Assembly (NCBI RefSeq): GCF_024519465.1
Contig: NZ_JALJRW010000022.1
Span: 1-62,222, forward strand
Direction: 5' to 3'
Length of the DNA: 62,222 nt
Source: Stenotrophomonas sp. Ste86
GTDB taxonomy: Bacteria; Pseudomonadota; Gammaproteobacteria; Xanthomonadales; Xanthomonadaceae
The notes under the pieces are model-generated. The model was given only the letters and a program-made list of their open reading frames with translations. It had not been told where the DNA came from and made no database searches. A program made the position numbers and the translations under genes. Below, piece by piece: positions 34,646 to 43,718 of this stretch. Numbering within the stretch: position 1 is the stretch's first letter; the number at the start of each line of letters is the position of its first letter.

Positions 34646-36478
34646 CTACGCGTCGGCCGCCACGAATCCACCGGTCTGCCGCGCCCACAAGCGCGCATAC
34701 AGACCACCGGCGGCCACCAGTTCGGCGTGTGTACCGGTCTCCACGATCCGACCCTGGTCCATTACCACCAACCGGTCCATGCGCGCGATGGTCGACAAGC
34801 GGTGCGCGATCGCGATCACCGTCTTGCCGGCCATCAATTCGTCCAGGTTGTCCTGGATGGCCGCTTCCACTTCCGAATCCAGCGCCGAGGTCGCTTCGTC
34901 CAGCACCAGGATCGGCGCGTCCTTCAGCAGCACCCGGGCGATGGCGATACGCTGGCGCTGGCCACCGGACAGCTTGACCCCGCGCTCGCCCACGTGCGCG
35001 TCGTAGCCGGTACGTCCTTCGCCGTCGCGCAGCGTCTCGATGAACGCCTCCGCGCGCGCCTTGGCCACCGCACTGCGCAACTGCGCCTCGGTCGCATCCG
35101 GCCGGCCATACAGCAGGTTGTCGCGGATCGAGCGGTGCAGCAGCGACGTGTCCTGGGTAACCACCCCGATCTGCCGACGCAGGCTCTCCTGGGTCACGGC
35201 GGCGATGTCCTGGCCATCGATGCGGATATGCCCGCTTTCCAGGTCGTACAGACGCAGCAGCACATTGACCAAGGTCGACTTGCCCGCGCCCGACGGACCG
35301 ACCAGGCCGATCTTCTCGCCCGGCTTCACGTCCAGGTTGAGCCCGGCCATCACCCCACCGGCCTTGCCGTAGTGGAAATGGATATCGTCGAAATGCACCC
35401 CGCCCCGTGCGACCTCCAGCGGCACCGCATCAGCACGGTCCTGCACGGTCAGCGGCTGGGAGATCGTGGTGATGCCATCCTGCACCGTGCCGATGTCCTC
35501 GAAGATGCCGTTGATGGTCCACATGATCCAGCCGGACATGTTGTGGATGCGGATCACCAGACCGGTGGCCAAGGTGATCGCGCCGACGCTGATGTGGCCG
35601 CCGTTCCACAGCCACAGTGCCAGCCCACAGGTGCCCACGATCAGGAAGCCGTTGACGATGGCGATGGTGACTTCCAGCCCGGTGGTGACCCGGGTCTGGC
35701 CACGATGCTTGACCGCCAGGTCCTGGATCGATTCAGCCACGTAGGCCTGCTCATGCCCGCCATGGGCGAACAGCTTCAGCGTGGGAATGTTGGTGTAGCC
35801 ATCGACGATACGGCCCATCGCCTTTGAACGTGCTTCCGAGGCGATCCACGCCCGCTGTTTCGCGCGCGGTACGAAGTACCCCATGATCACCGCGTAGGCG
35901 GCCATCCACAGCCCCAGCGGAATCATCAGGCGCCAGTCGGCCTGCGCGAACAGGTACAGCGCGGTGCCGGTGTAGACGATGATGTACCAGAGCGAATCGA
36001 CCATCTGCACCGCCGATTCACGCAGTGAGGTACCGGTCTGCATGACCCGGTTGGCCATGCTGCCGGCGAAGTCGTTCTGGAAGAAACTCAGGCTCTGCCG
36101 TACCACGTAGTTGTGCATCAGCCAGCGCGAGCGGTTGCTCAGCCCCGGCACGATGGCCTGGTTGACCAGCAGGCTGTGCAGCGACACCAGCACCGGCCGC
36201 GCGATCAGGGTGATGCCGGCCATCCACAACAGCGTGTTGGCATGGCGGGCGAAGAAGCCGCTGCCGGGCTGCTCGGCGACCATGTCCACGATGCGGCCAA
36301 GGAAATCGAACATCGCCACTTCCACCAGCGCCAGCAGCAGGCCGGCGATCAACGTGGCCAGCAGCACCGGCCACACCGGGCGCAGATAGTGGATGTAGAA
36401 CGGCACCACCCGGCGCGGCGGCATGCGGCCGTCGAGGGGCGGAAACACCGGAATCAGCGACTCGAACCAGCGGAACAT
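34646..36478 (-). CDS. ABC exporter, fused permease and ATPase
   Basis: A 610-residue half-transporter. Six membrane helices (starting VLLATLIAGLLLALVEVAMF) precede an ATPase domain with Walker A GPSGAGKST, Q-loop (VVTQDTSLL), signature LSGGQ, Walker B ILVLDEATS and H-loop IAHRLS. It resembles MsbA-like and multidrug/lipid exporters, and should act as a homodimer. The substrate is unknown. The start at 36478 (MFRWFESLIPVFPPLDG) fits the subfamily. Neither neighbour is an obvious partner. Confidence 0.93.
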   Translation of the reverse strand: MFRWFESLIPVFPPLDGRMPPRRVVPFYIHYLRPVWPVLLATLIAGLLLALVEVAMFDFLGRIVDMVAEQPGSGFFARHANTLLWMAGITLIARPVLVSLHSLLVNQAIVPGLSNRSRWLMHNYVVRQSLSFFQNDFAGSMANRVMQTGTSLRESAVQMVDSLWYIIVYTGTALYLFAQADWRLMIPLGLWMAAYAVIMGYFVPRAKQRAWIASEARSKAMGRIVDGYTNIPTLKLFAHGGHEQAYVAESIQDLAVKHRGQTRVTTGLEVTIAIVNGFLIVGTCGLALWLWNGGHISVGAITLATGLVIRIHNMSGWIMWTINGIFEDIGTVQDGITTISQPLTVQDRADAVPLEVARGGVHFDDIHFHYGKAGGVMAGLNLDVKPGEKIGLVGPSGAGKSTLVNVLLRLYDLESGHIRIDGQDIAAVTQESLRRQIGVVTQDTSLLHRSIRDNLLYGRPDATEAQLRSAVAKARAEAFIETLRDGEGRTGYDAHVGERGVKLSGGQRQRIAIARVLLKDAPILVLDEATSALDSEVEAAIQDNLDELMAGKTVIAIAHRLSTIARMDRLVVMDQGRIVETGTHAELVAAGGLYARLWARQTGGFVAADA

Positions 36479-36498
36479 CGCAGTGCACCCAAAACATG

Positions 36499-36535
36499 AC
36501 AGGCCGCGATTATCCCACCACGGCCTGTGTTTTTA
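36499..36535. terminator. Possible bidirectional hairpin between hydrolase and ABC genes
   Basis: ACAGGCCG (36499-36506) pairs with CGGCCTGT (36521-36528), followed on the plus strand by GTTTTT. On the minus strand, where the serine hydrolase ends, the T-run is broken. The loop of 14 bases is long. Confidence 0.35.
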
Positions 36536-36567
36536 CTCGCGCCTCCATCACAGGCCGGTGGCGGTAT

Positions 36568-38145
36568 TCAGCCCTTGGCGTCGGCCACGATCGGGACGAA
36601 CAACAAGTCCTGGAAATCGAAGCTGAAATCGGTCAACGACGAGATCGCCTGCATGCGCATGTCGCGCACCTTGCCATCCGGATCCAGGCTGAAGTTGACG
36701 AACGCATCGGCGTTGAGCGAGCGGTCGTCCCAGCGCACGATGAAGGTGTCGTGCTGCCAGTGTTCCAGCGTGCCGACCAGCTGGGCGGTCTTGCCGAACC
36801 GCAGGCGCAGTTTGCCGCCGTCGCGTTCCACGAACACATCGCCATACCATGCATCGCGGTAACCGCCGGCGTAACGCGCCAACGGCAGCGACGGTTTGCT
36901 TTTGGCATCGCGCGCCGCCTGATGCGTTGCCCAGCTTTCATCGGCCTTGTCCTGCGCCTTGGCCACCGCCGCCGCATACGCCTCGACCCAGTCGGTGGGT
37001 GGCGCCTGCAGGTATGCATCGAGCACGTCCATGGTGATCGCATTGAACGCGGCGCCCACTTCCTGGTTGGTCAGCACCACGATGCCCAGCTTCTGCTCGG
37101 GCATCAGAGTCACCCGCGAGACCATGCCCGGCCAGCCGCCGGTGTGCCAGACCAGCTTCTGGCCACGGTAATCGCTCAGGCTCCAGCCTTCGCCATAACC
37201 GGCGAAGTTCGGTTTGGCCGCCGCCAGCTGCGGCACGCTCGGCTCGGCCACCACCTGCGGGGTGATCATCTGCCACATGCCCTGCTGGCTCTTGGCGCTG
37301 AACAGCGCCTGCCCGTTCTCCAGCGTGCCGTGGGCCAGCTGCACGTTCATCCAGCGCGCCATGTCGTGCACGCTGGAATAGATGCCGCCGGCGCCGGCGT
37401 TGTTGGACCAGGTCAGCGGGGCGACGGTACGCAACGTGCTGAAGTCGTACTTGGCGTGGCCGACCGCGGCGTTGTCGCCGGGCTTGAGGTGGTCGGCGTT
37501 GTAGCGGGTGCCGTCCATGCCCACCGGGGTGAAGATGTGCTGCTGCAGGAACGCGGCGTAGGACTGCCCGGAGACCTGCTCGATCACCTGCTGGGCCACC
37601 GCGTAGAGAATATTGTCGTAGGCGTAGCGGTCGCGGAAGCCGGCTTTGAGCGGCACCTTGGCCAGGCGCTGCACGACCTCCTGGTTGCTGTAGCCGGTGG
37701 TCGGCCAGAACAGCAGATCACCCGCTCCCAGACTCAGCCCGCTGCGGTGCGAGAGCAGGTCGCGGATGCGCATCTCGCCAGTAACGTAGGGATCGGACAT
37801 GCGGAAGCCCGGCAGATGGTCGATCACCCGGTCGTCCATCTTCAACTTGCCCTGCTCGGCCAACAGATTCAGCGAGGTGGCGGTGAAGGCCTTGGTGTTG
37901 GACGCGATCGCAAACAGCGTATCGGCCTGCACCGGTGCCGGCTTGCCGAGTTCGCGCACGCCGTAGCCGCGTTCGAACACGACCTGGCCATCCTTGACCA
38001 CCGCTACGGCGATGCCGGGCACGTCGAACTGGCTGCGGACGCGCTCGACCGTGCTGTCCAGGCGCTGCAGCTGCGCCGGTACCGCCGCCGATGCCAAAGG
38101 TGCACATGCGAGCAGCACGATGCCTCCGATCCAGGATGTGTTCAA
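36568..38145 (-). CDS. Secreted beta-lactamase-fold serine hydrolase
   Basis: A 525-residue exported serine hydrolase (class C beta-lactamase/esterase/D-aminopeptidase superfamily). A signal peptide (WIGGIVLLACAPLASAA) precedes the catalytic domain. The nucleophile motif SNTK has Ser82 and Lys85, YDN supplies Tyr176 to Asn178, and HTGG is the third motif. A C-terminal DUF3471-like beta domain of about 150 residues follows. The start is TTG 38145, supported by GGAG seven bases upstream; the track-length ATG 55 codons earlier is upstream of any ribosome site. The substrate is unknown. Confidence 0.88.
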   Translation of the reverse strand: MNTSWIGGIVLLACAPLASAAVPAQLQRLDSTVERVRSQFDVPGIAVAVVKDGQVVFERGYGVRELGKPAPVQADTLFAIASNTKAFTATSLNLLAEQGKLKMDDRVIDHLPGFRMSDPYVTGEMRIRDLLSHRSGLSLGAGDLLFWPTTGYSNQEVVQRLAKVPLKAGFRDRYAYDNILYAVAQQVIEQVSGQSYAAFLQQHIFTPVGMDGTRYNADHLKPGDNAAVGHAKYDFSTLRTVAPLTWSNNAGAGGIYSSVHDMARWMNVQLAHGTLENGQALFSAKSQQGMWQMITPQVVAEPSVPQLAAAKPNFAGYGEGWSLSDYRGQKLVWHTGGWPGMVSRVTLMPEQKLGIVVLTNQEVGAAFNAITMDVLDAYLQAPPTDWVEAYAAAVAKAQDKADESWATHQAARDAKSKPSLPLARYAGGYRDAWYGDVFVERDGGKLRLRFGKTAQLVGTLEHWQHDTFIVRWDDRSLNADAFVNFSLDPDGKVRDMRMQAISSLTDFSFDFQDLLFVPIVADAKG

Positions 38146-38275
38146 ACAGTGTCTCCAGGTGCGTGTCGCGGGGACGTTGAGGCCTGCGCGGGCCCGCTCG
38201 CCGGTTTCGCACGATGGTAACGCGCGCGCGCTCAGGCTGGCCTGTGCCAGAAGGAGGACCGCTCCGGAGACCGAC

Positions 38276-38716
38276 ATGACCGCGCCTGCCGATACCGTAT
38301 CCACCGTCATTCCGTGCCTGCGCTACCGCGACGCCCGGGCGGCGATCGCCTGGCTGCAGCACGCGTTCGGGTTCGAGCCGCAGGCGGTGTATGCCGAGGG
38401 CGATACCGTCCACCATGCACAGCTGGTCTACGGCCACGGCATGATCATGCTCGGCTCGGTCGACACCACCAGCGAGTGGGGTCGGCACAGCGTGCAGCCC
38501 GATGAGGTCGGCGGTCGCCAGACCCAGAGTGCCTGTGTGATCGTGGCCGATCCGGACGCGCATTACGCGCGGGCGGTGGCCGCCGGCGCACGGGTGGTGA
38601 TCGAGATCGCCGACCAGCCCTACGGCGGGCGCGGCTACGCCTGTCGTGATCCCGAAGGGTTCCTGTGGTGGTTCGGCAGCTACGATCCGTGGCGCGCCCA
38701 CGCAGGCACCGCATGA
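38276..38716 (+). CDS. VOC (glyoxalase/bleomycin-resistance) family protein
   Basis: A 146-residue protein with a VOC fold of the PhnB/YdeE-like type. It opens VIPCLRYRDARAAIAWLQHAFGFE, has a metal-type ligand region in HHAQLVYGHGMIMLG, and ends RGYACRDPEGFLWWFGSYDPW. Possible roles are glyoxalase, resistance or isomerase; none can be assigned. The ATG at 38276 is preceded by GGAG. Its stop overlaps the next gene (ATGA), so the two are coupled. Confidence 0.87.
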   Translation: MTAPADTVSTVIPCLRYRDARAAIAWLQHAFGFEPQAVYAEGDTVHHAQLVYGHGMIMLGSVDTTSEWGRHSVQPDEVGGRQTQSACVIVADPDAHYARAVAAGARVVIEIADQPYGGRGYACRDPEGFLWWFGSYDPWRAHAGTA

Positions 38717-39531
38717 CGGCCGCAGCAGGGCGTATCCGCACCGGCATTGGCGGCTGGGTGTTTCCGGCCTGGCGCGGTGGCATGTTCTACCCGGCCGGGC
38801 TGCCGCAGCGCGAAGAGCTGGCCCATGCCAGTGCCGCGCTGGGCTGCATCGAGATCAACAGCACCTTCTACCGGGCGCAGAAGCCGGCCATCTATGCGCA
38901 ATGGCGCGAGCAGACGCCGCCGGGCTTCCGCTTCTCTGCGAAGGCACCGCGCACCATCACCCAGACCCATGACCTGACCAGGGTGGGGCCGCGGGTGGAG
39001 GCCTTCGTCGGTGGGATCGTCGCGTTGGAAGACCGGCTGGGCCCGCTGGTGTGGCAGTTCGGTGATACCCATCCTGCCGATGCGGAGGCGTTTGACGGCT
39101 TCCTGCAGCTGCTGCCGAAGCAGGCCGATGGGCGACGCCTTCAGCATGCGCTGGAGGTGCGCAATCCGGCGGCGTGGACGCCCGAGCTAGTGACGGTGGC
39201 GCGGGCGCACAACGTGGCCTTGGTGTTCAGCGGCTCCACCGAGCATCCGAGCTTTGCCGACCCGACCGCGGATTTCGTCTATGCGCGGCTGATGCATGCG
39301 CGCGCCAACCTGCGTGCGGGCTATCCGGAACGGGCGCTGGAGCAGTGGTGCCTGCGTGCGATGCGCTGGGCGCGCGGCGAGGACAATCCGGACCTGCCCC
39401 ATGTGACCGCCGAGGCAGCGTCCAGCGGTCCGCGCGAGGTCTACATGCTGTTCATCGGTGCGGCCAAGCAGCGTAATCCTGGCGCGGCGATGGCGCTGCG
39501 CGACCAGCTGGCGCGCGTAGGAGCTACATAA
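38713..39531 (+). CDS. DUF72 (YecE family) protein
   Basis: A 272-residue TIM-barrel-like protein of the DUF72/YecE family, whose biochemical role is unknown. The opening IRTGIGGWVFPAWRGGMFYPAGLPQREELAHASAALGCIEINSTFYR is family-typical, with FRFSAKAPRTIT and LVWQFGDTHP following. ATG 38713 overlaps the VOC stop. No signal peptide is present. Confidence 0.9.
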   Translation: MTAAAGRIRTGIGGWVFPAWRGGMFYPAGLPQREELAHASAALGCIEINSTFYRAQKPAIYAQWREQTPPGFRFSAKAPRTITQTHDLTRVGPRVEAFVGGIVALEDRLGPLVWQFGDTHPADAEAFDGFLQLLPKQADGRRLQHALEVRNPAAWTPELVTVARAHNVALVFSGSTEHPSFADPTADFVYARLMHARANLRAGYPERALEQWCLRAMRWARGEDNPDLPHVTAEAASSGPREVYMLFIGAAKQRNPGAAMALRDQLARVGAT

Positions 39532-39570
39532 CGCCGATCGTGGGTCGGCCTATCGACCCACCATCGATAG

Positions 39571-40230
39571 CTACCGCCGGGTGGATACGGCGTTGCGCGC
39601 GCCCAAGCGCGCGTCGATCCGCCACAACAACGCCCCCAGCGCGACGAACGCCAGCCCCACCACCAGCGCATAGCGCGCCACCGTGGCGGCACCGAGCGCG
39701 GCCAGGTCCAGGAACGGATACGGGTACTGCCCGCTCCAGCGCCCGACCAGCAGCGCCCACCCCAGGTAGATCGCCGGGAACAGCAGCGCCCAGCCGAGCT
39801 GGCGCCAGCGCAGGCACCCATGCGGTCCGGTCAGCCAACCCAGCAGGTACAGCCCCGGGACGATGTAATGCAGCCCTGTATCGGCCCACCACTGTGCGCC
39901 CTGCGGATGCCACAGGCCGCGCAAGACCAGCACGTAGACCAATCCGGTGATGCCGATATACAGCGCCACCGCGGCACTGGCGGCGGGCGCGGCCATGCCG
40001 TCGCGGCGCCCCCGCAGCCGTGCCAGACAGACCGCGGCCACACCGATGTTGCTGAGGATGGTGAAGTAGCCGAGCAGGCGCAGCAGCGCCTGCCCGGTGC
40101 CGGCCGTGGCGCCGACGGACTGCAACAGCAGCGCGTACTGCAGCACCAGCGCTGCGATGGCGGTGAGCCCGGTGAGCCCGGCCAGGGCCCGGGCGCGCGG
40201 GGACGGTGAGGGAATCGGTGCGCTGTTCAT
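39571..40230 (-). CDS. Pr6Pr family multi-pass membrane protein
   Basis: A 219-residue inner-membrane protein with about six hydrophobic helices, of the Pr6Pr or FAR-17a/AIG1-like group (LLGYFTILSNIGVAAV, then LYIGITGLVYVLVLRGLWHPQGAQWWADTGLHYIVPGLYLLGW). The HYIVPG motif is characteristic. Its function is unknown. The start at 40230 (MNSAPIPSPSPRARA) is chosen. It is divergent from the DMT transporter. Confidence 0.85.
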   Translation of the reverse strand: MNSAPIPSPSPRARALAGLTGLTAIAALVLQYALLLQSVGATAGTGQALLRLLGYFTILSNIGVAAVCLARLRGRRDGMAAPAASAAVALYIGITGLVYVLVLRGLWHPQGAQWWADTGLHYIVPGLYLLGWLTGPHGCLRWRQLGWALLFPAIYLGWALLVGRWSGQYPYPFLDLAALGAATVARYALVVGLAFVALGALLWRIDARLGARNAVSTRR

Positions 40231-40307
40231 CGGCGCAGGATGCCATGCCGGCCTAAACGCGACGTGCATGGATCGCGGTGGCGCCCGGCTTGTCGCACAA
40301 TACCGCG

Positions 40308-41255
40308 ATGCCCATGACCGATACCCGCAGAGCGCTTCTGCAAATCCATTTCTGCGTGCTGCTGTGGGGCGTCACCGCCATCCTCGGCAAGCTGATCACC
40401 CTGCCCGCGCTGCCGTTGGTGTGGTGGCGAATGCTGCTCGTGGTGGCGATGCTGGCGTTGCTGCCACGGGTGTGGCGCGGGCTGCGGCAGCTGTCGCCGA
40501 CACTGTTTGCAGGCTACTGCGGCATCGGCGCGCTGGTCGCGCTGCACTGGCTGACCTTCTACGGCGCGGTGAAACTGGCCAATGCCTCGGTGGCGGCCAC
40601 CTGCATCGCGCTGGCACCGGTGTTCACCTCGGTGATCGAGCCGTGGGTGGCCAGGCGCCCGTTCCAGCTGCGCGAGCTCGCCTTCGGCGTCGCGGTGCTG
40701 CCCGGCGTGGCGCTGGTGGTGGGCGGGGTTCCGCATGGCATGCGCCTGGGCGTACTGATTGGTGCCCTGTCGGCGCTGCTGGTGGCGGTGTTCGGCTCGC
40801 TCAACAAGCGCATGGTCAGTCACGCCGACCCGCTTACCGTGACCGCGCTGGAACTCGGCGCTGGCACGCTCACCCTGACCCTGCTGGCGCCGGCGCTGCC
40901 GTTCCTGCTGCCGGCGCTGGCCAGCCCGCTGTGGGTGATCCCGGACCTGCACGATGGCCTGCTGCTGCTGACCCTGGCCGGGCTGTGCACGCTGCTGCCA
41001 TTCGCGCTGGCGCTGGTCGCGCTGCGCCACATCAGTGCCTACACCTCGCAGCTGGTGACCAACCTCGAACCGGTCTACGCGATCGTGCTGGCGATGGTGT
41101 TGCTCAGCGAGCAGCGCGAACTGACCCCCCTGTTCTATGCCGGCGTGGCAATCATCGTCGGCGCGGTGTTCCTGCATCCCCTGTTGAACCGCCGCAAGCC
41201 GGTCCAGCATCCGGAGATCCTGGCTACCGCCGAGGCGCGCAACATCGCCGATTGA
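40308..41255 (+). CDS. EamA family (DMT) transporter
   Basis: A 315-residue transporter with ten membrane segments and two EamA repeats. It opens ALLQIHFCVLLWGVTAILGKLITLPALPLVWWRMLLVVAML, and the second repeat has VSHADPLTVTALELGAGTLTLTLL. It is more RarD-like in spacing than the other EamA gene in the window. The substrate is unknown. ATG 40308 or 40314 could be the start. Confidence 0.9.
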   Translation: MPMTDTRRALLQIHFCVLLWGVTAILGKLITLPALPLVWWRMLLVVAMLALLPRVWRGLRQLSPTLFAGYCGIGALVALHWLTFYGAVKLANASVAATCIALAPVFTSVIEPWVARRPFQLRELAFGVAVLPGVALVVGGVPHGMRLGVLIGALSALLVAVFGSLNKRMVSHADPLTVTALELGAGTLTLTLLAPALPFLLPALASPLWVIPDLHDGLLLLTLAGLCTLLPFALALVALRHISAYTSQLVTNLEPVYAIVLAMVLLSEQRELTPLFYAGVAIIVGAVFLHPLLNRRKPVQHPEILATAEARNIAD

Positions 41256-41351
41256 CCGGCACAAGGCGCACCGGCCAGCAGTCCGGTACCAGCTGTGATG
41301 GCCGACCAACGGTCGCTACCGCATGCGAATGGCCCGGCCGACGATCGGCGC

Positions 41352-42512
41352 TTACCGCGATGGCCAGTACCAGGCCGGCGCATCCAGCAGGCCCTGTCCG
41401 ACCACGCGGGTCTGGCTGAGTTCCTTGTGCAGGCGGATGCACGCACACGCCGGGTCTTCCTGCAGCGCCGCGATCAGGCGGCTGGCGTGCGACACCACCC
41501 ACAACTGGCTGCGCGTTGACGCGGCAATGATCAACCGCGCCAGCGCCGGCAGCAGGTCCGGGTGCAGGCTGGTCTCCGGTTCGTTGAGCACCATCAGCGG
41601 CGGCGGGCGCGGGGTATGCAACGCCGCAATCAGCAGCAGATAGCGCAGCGTGCCGTCGGACAGTTCAGCCGCCGACAACGGCCGCAGCAGCCCGGGCTGC
41701 TGGAACTTCAGGTGCAGCCGGCCTTCGTGCGGTTCGATCAACACCTGCGCACCGGGAAACGCATCGTCGAGCGAGCGCGCCAAGGCCTGCGGATCGCCGA
41801 TCTCCACGATGGTCTGCCAGGCCGCCGCCAGGTCATGGCCGTCGTGGCTGAGCACCGGCGTGCGCGTGGCCAGCGGCGCCTGCCGCGCCGGTGCGTGCGG
41901 ATCGCTGCGGAAATGATCGTAGAAACGCCAGCCGCGGATCGATTCGCGCAGGGCCAGCACCTCGGGCATGCGCTGCGGATCGGCCAGTTGGGTGAACAGG
42001 CTTTCGAATACCGACAGGTGCTCGTCCACCACCTCCCACTGCCGGCCGTTCCTGCGCCGCACCAGCGCGCCGCGTCGCTCGACCAGCGCGTTGGCGCTGC
42101 GCAGGAATGGCCCGGCCCAGACACTCTCGCATTTGATCTGCGGGTCCAGGTCGAACATCGACCTGCTGCCCACCGGTAGCCCCAGGTCGATCGCATATCC
42201 GAAATCGGCAGCCGCAAACCCGAGCCGCAGCGCGACCGATGGCGCGTGCGCCTGGCCCTGCACGGGGATCTCGCCCCGTACCATGCGCGGGTCGATGCGG
42301 CTGGGCCCAGCCCACAGCGCCGAGCCCAGCCCGCCCTCGCGCGCCAGCGCGGCGGCAACGCCGCCCTGCGCGGTCTCGGCCAGCAGGCGCAGCGCGCGGT
42401 AGAGGCTGGATTTGCCGCTGCCGTTGTCACCGGTGACCAGGTTGAGCCGTCCCATCGGCACGACCAGATCGTACAGGGAGCGGTAGTTGGCGATGGCCAG
42501 GGTCTGCAGCAT
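41352..42512 (-). CDS. Orphan AAA-type ATPase (ABC/SMC-like, OLD-related)
   Basis: A 386-residue ATPase with the fold of RecF/SMC/OLD-like ATPases (AAA_21). The N-terminal ANYRSLYDLVVPMGRLNLVTGDNGSGKSS carries the Walker A at 28-36. The C-terminal half has an ABC-like signature in LSDGTLRYLLLIAAL, Walker B in LMVLNEPETSLHP, and an SHASRLI switch. It has no nuclease (TOPRIM) or other fused domain, and no partner gene is adjacent. Possible roles range from DNA maintenance to defence; none can be assigned. An upstream TTG or GTG is possible, but ATG 42512 gives the normal MLQTLAIANYRSL start. Confidence 0.85.
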   Translation of the reverse strand: MLQTLAIANYRSLYDLVVPMGRLNLVTGDNGSGKSSLYRALRLLAETAQGGVAAALAREGGLGSALWAGPSRIDPRMVRGEIPVQGQAHAPSVALRLGFAAADFGYAIDLGLPVGSRSMFDLDPQIKCESVWAGPFLRSANALVERRGALVRRRNGRQWEVVDEHLSVFESLFTQLADPQRMPEVLALRESIRGWRFYDHFRSDPHAPARQAPLATRTPVLSHDGHDLAAAWQTIVEIGDPQALARSLDDAFPGAQVLIEPHEGRLHLKFQQPGLLRPLSAAELSDGTLRYLLLIAALHTPRPPPLMVLNEPETSLHPDLLPALARLIIAASTRSQLWVVSHASRLIAALQEDPACACIRLHKELSQTRVVGQGLLDAPAWYWPSR

Positions 42513-42579
42513 GGCAAGGGCGGTGGCAGGCGGGACACCAGCATGCCAGCGCCGCGTCGCAGCGCCTGCGAATGCGCCC

Positions 42580-43650
42580 TCAGTCGGCGCGCAGCACCCG
42601 GTTGCGGCCCTGATGCTTGGCCTGGTAGAGCGCCGCGTCGGCGCGGGCCAGGGTCTGCTCCACCGTGTCGCCGTGGCGGTGGGCGGCCACGCCGATGCTG
42701 ATCGTCAGCGGGATGCCCAGCGGCAGGTCGGCCACGGCCATGCGCAGGACATCGCACTGCAGCTCGGCGGTGGCCAGCGCGGTGTCGGGCATCAGCACCA
42801 CGAACTCCTCGCCGCCAAAGCGCGCCGCCAGCCCCTGCCCGGCGAAGTGCGCGCGCAGCAGCCGGGCCAGTTCGGCCAGCACGTGGTCGCCGGTGGCGTG
42901 GCCGTAGAGATCGTTGACGCGCTTGAAATGGTCGATGTCCAGCAGGGCCACCGCGGTCTGCCGTGGCTGGCCGTCGGCATCGCAGACCGCCGCCGTCAGC
43001 GCGGCGCTCATCGCGCGGCGGTTGGGCAGTCCGGTCAGCGGGTCGGTGCGGCTCTGCTCGGCCAGGTCCGCATTCTGCTGTTCAAGCAGGTTGTTGTATT
43101 CGCCCAGGCGCTGTTCGTACCACGCGCGGTCGCGCATGTGCTGCTGGATCTCGTGCGCGTAGCGGCGCAGTTCCATCACCAGCGAGACCTGCCGGGACAG
43201 CGCGGCCAAGGCCTTGGCCTGCTCCGGGCGCAGCTGCCCAGGGCTGGCGTCGAACACGCACAACGTCCCCAGCGGCAATCCATCGAAGCTGAGCAACGGT
43301 GCACCGGCGTAGAAGCGCACGTGCGGGTCGTCCACCACCAGCGGGTTGTCGTGGAAGCGCGGATCCTGCAATGCATCCTCGACCACCATCACCTGGTCCG
43401 GTTGCAGGATGGCGTGGCCACAGAAGGAGATATCGCGACTGGCCTCGCTGGCGTCCACCGCCCGCCGCGCCTTGAACCACTGGCGGTCCCGGTCCACCAG
43501 CGTCACCGCCCCCATGGCGGTGCCACACAAGGCCGTGGCAATGGTCACCAGATCCTCGAACGACCGTTCACTGGGCGTATCCAAGATCTGGTAGCGCTGC
43601 AGCGCCAGCAGGCGCTGTTCTTCGTTCTCCGGCTTGGACGGCTTGATCAT
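42580..43650 (-). CDS. GAF-GGDEF diguanylate cyclase
   Basis: A 356-residue soluble cyclase. A GAF domain (roughly residues 25-165, ILDTPSERSFEDLVTIATALCGTAMGAVTLVD, FYAGAPLLSFDGLPLGTLCV) is followed by a coiled coil and a GGDEF domain with GGEEF at 279-283. The position of the I-site has no RxxD (GQGLAARF), so product inhibition is probably weaker than in its neighbours. It is predicted to make cyclic di-GMP in response to a small ligand or redox signal at the GAF. Confidence 0.9.
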   Translation of the reverse strand: MIKPSKPENEEQRLLALQRYQILDTPSERSFEDLVTIATALCGTAMGAVTLVDRDRQWFKARRAVDASEASRDISFCGHAILQPDQVMVVEDALQDPRFHDNPLVVDDPHVRFYAGAPLLSFDGLPLGTLCVFDASPGQLRPEQAKALAALSRQVSLVMELRRYAHEIQQHMRDRAWYEQRLGEYNNLLEQQNADLAEQSRTDPLTGLPNRRAMSAALTAAVCDADGQPRQTAVALLDIDHFKRVNDLYGHATGDHVLAELARLLRAHFAGQGLAARFGGEEFVVLMPDTALATAELQCDVLRMAVADLPLGIPLTISIGVAAHRHGDTVEQTLARADAALYQAKHQGRNRVLRAD

Positions 43651-43718
43651 CGGGGCAGGCGTGGTGGTGTTCCCGCGCAGTCTAGCCCCGCTGCGGCGTC
43701 ATCGCGTGACGCACGGCA

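Noticed and set aside
34514..35827. Plus-strand frame starting in the nested inverted repeat
   Set aside because: It is antisense to the ABC exporter and begins in repeat sequence; no family motif is present.
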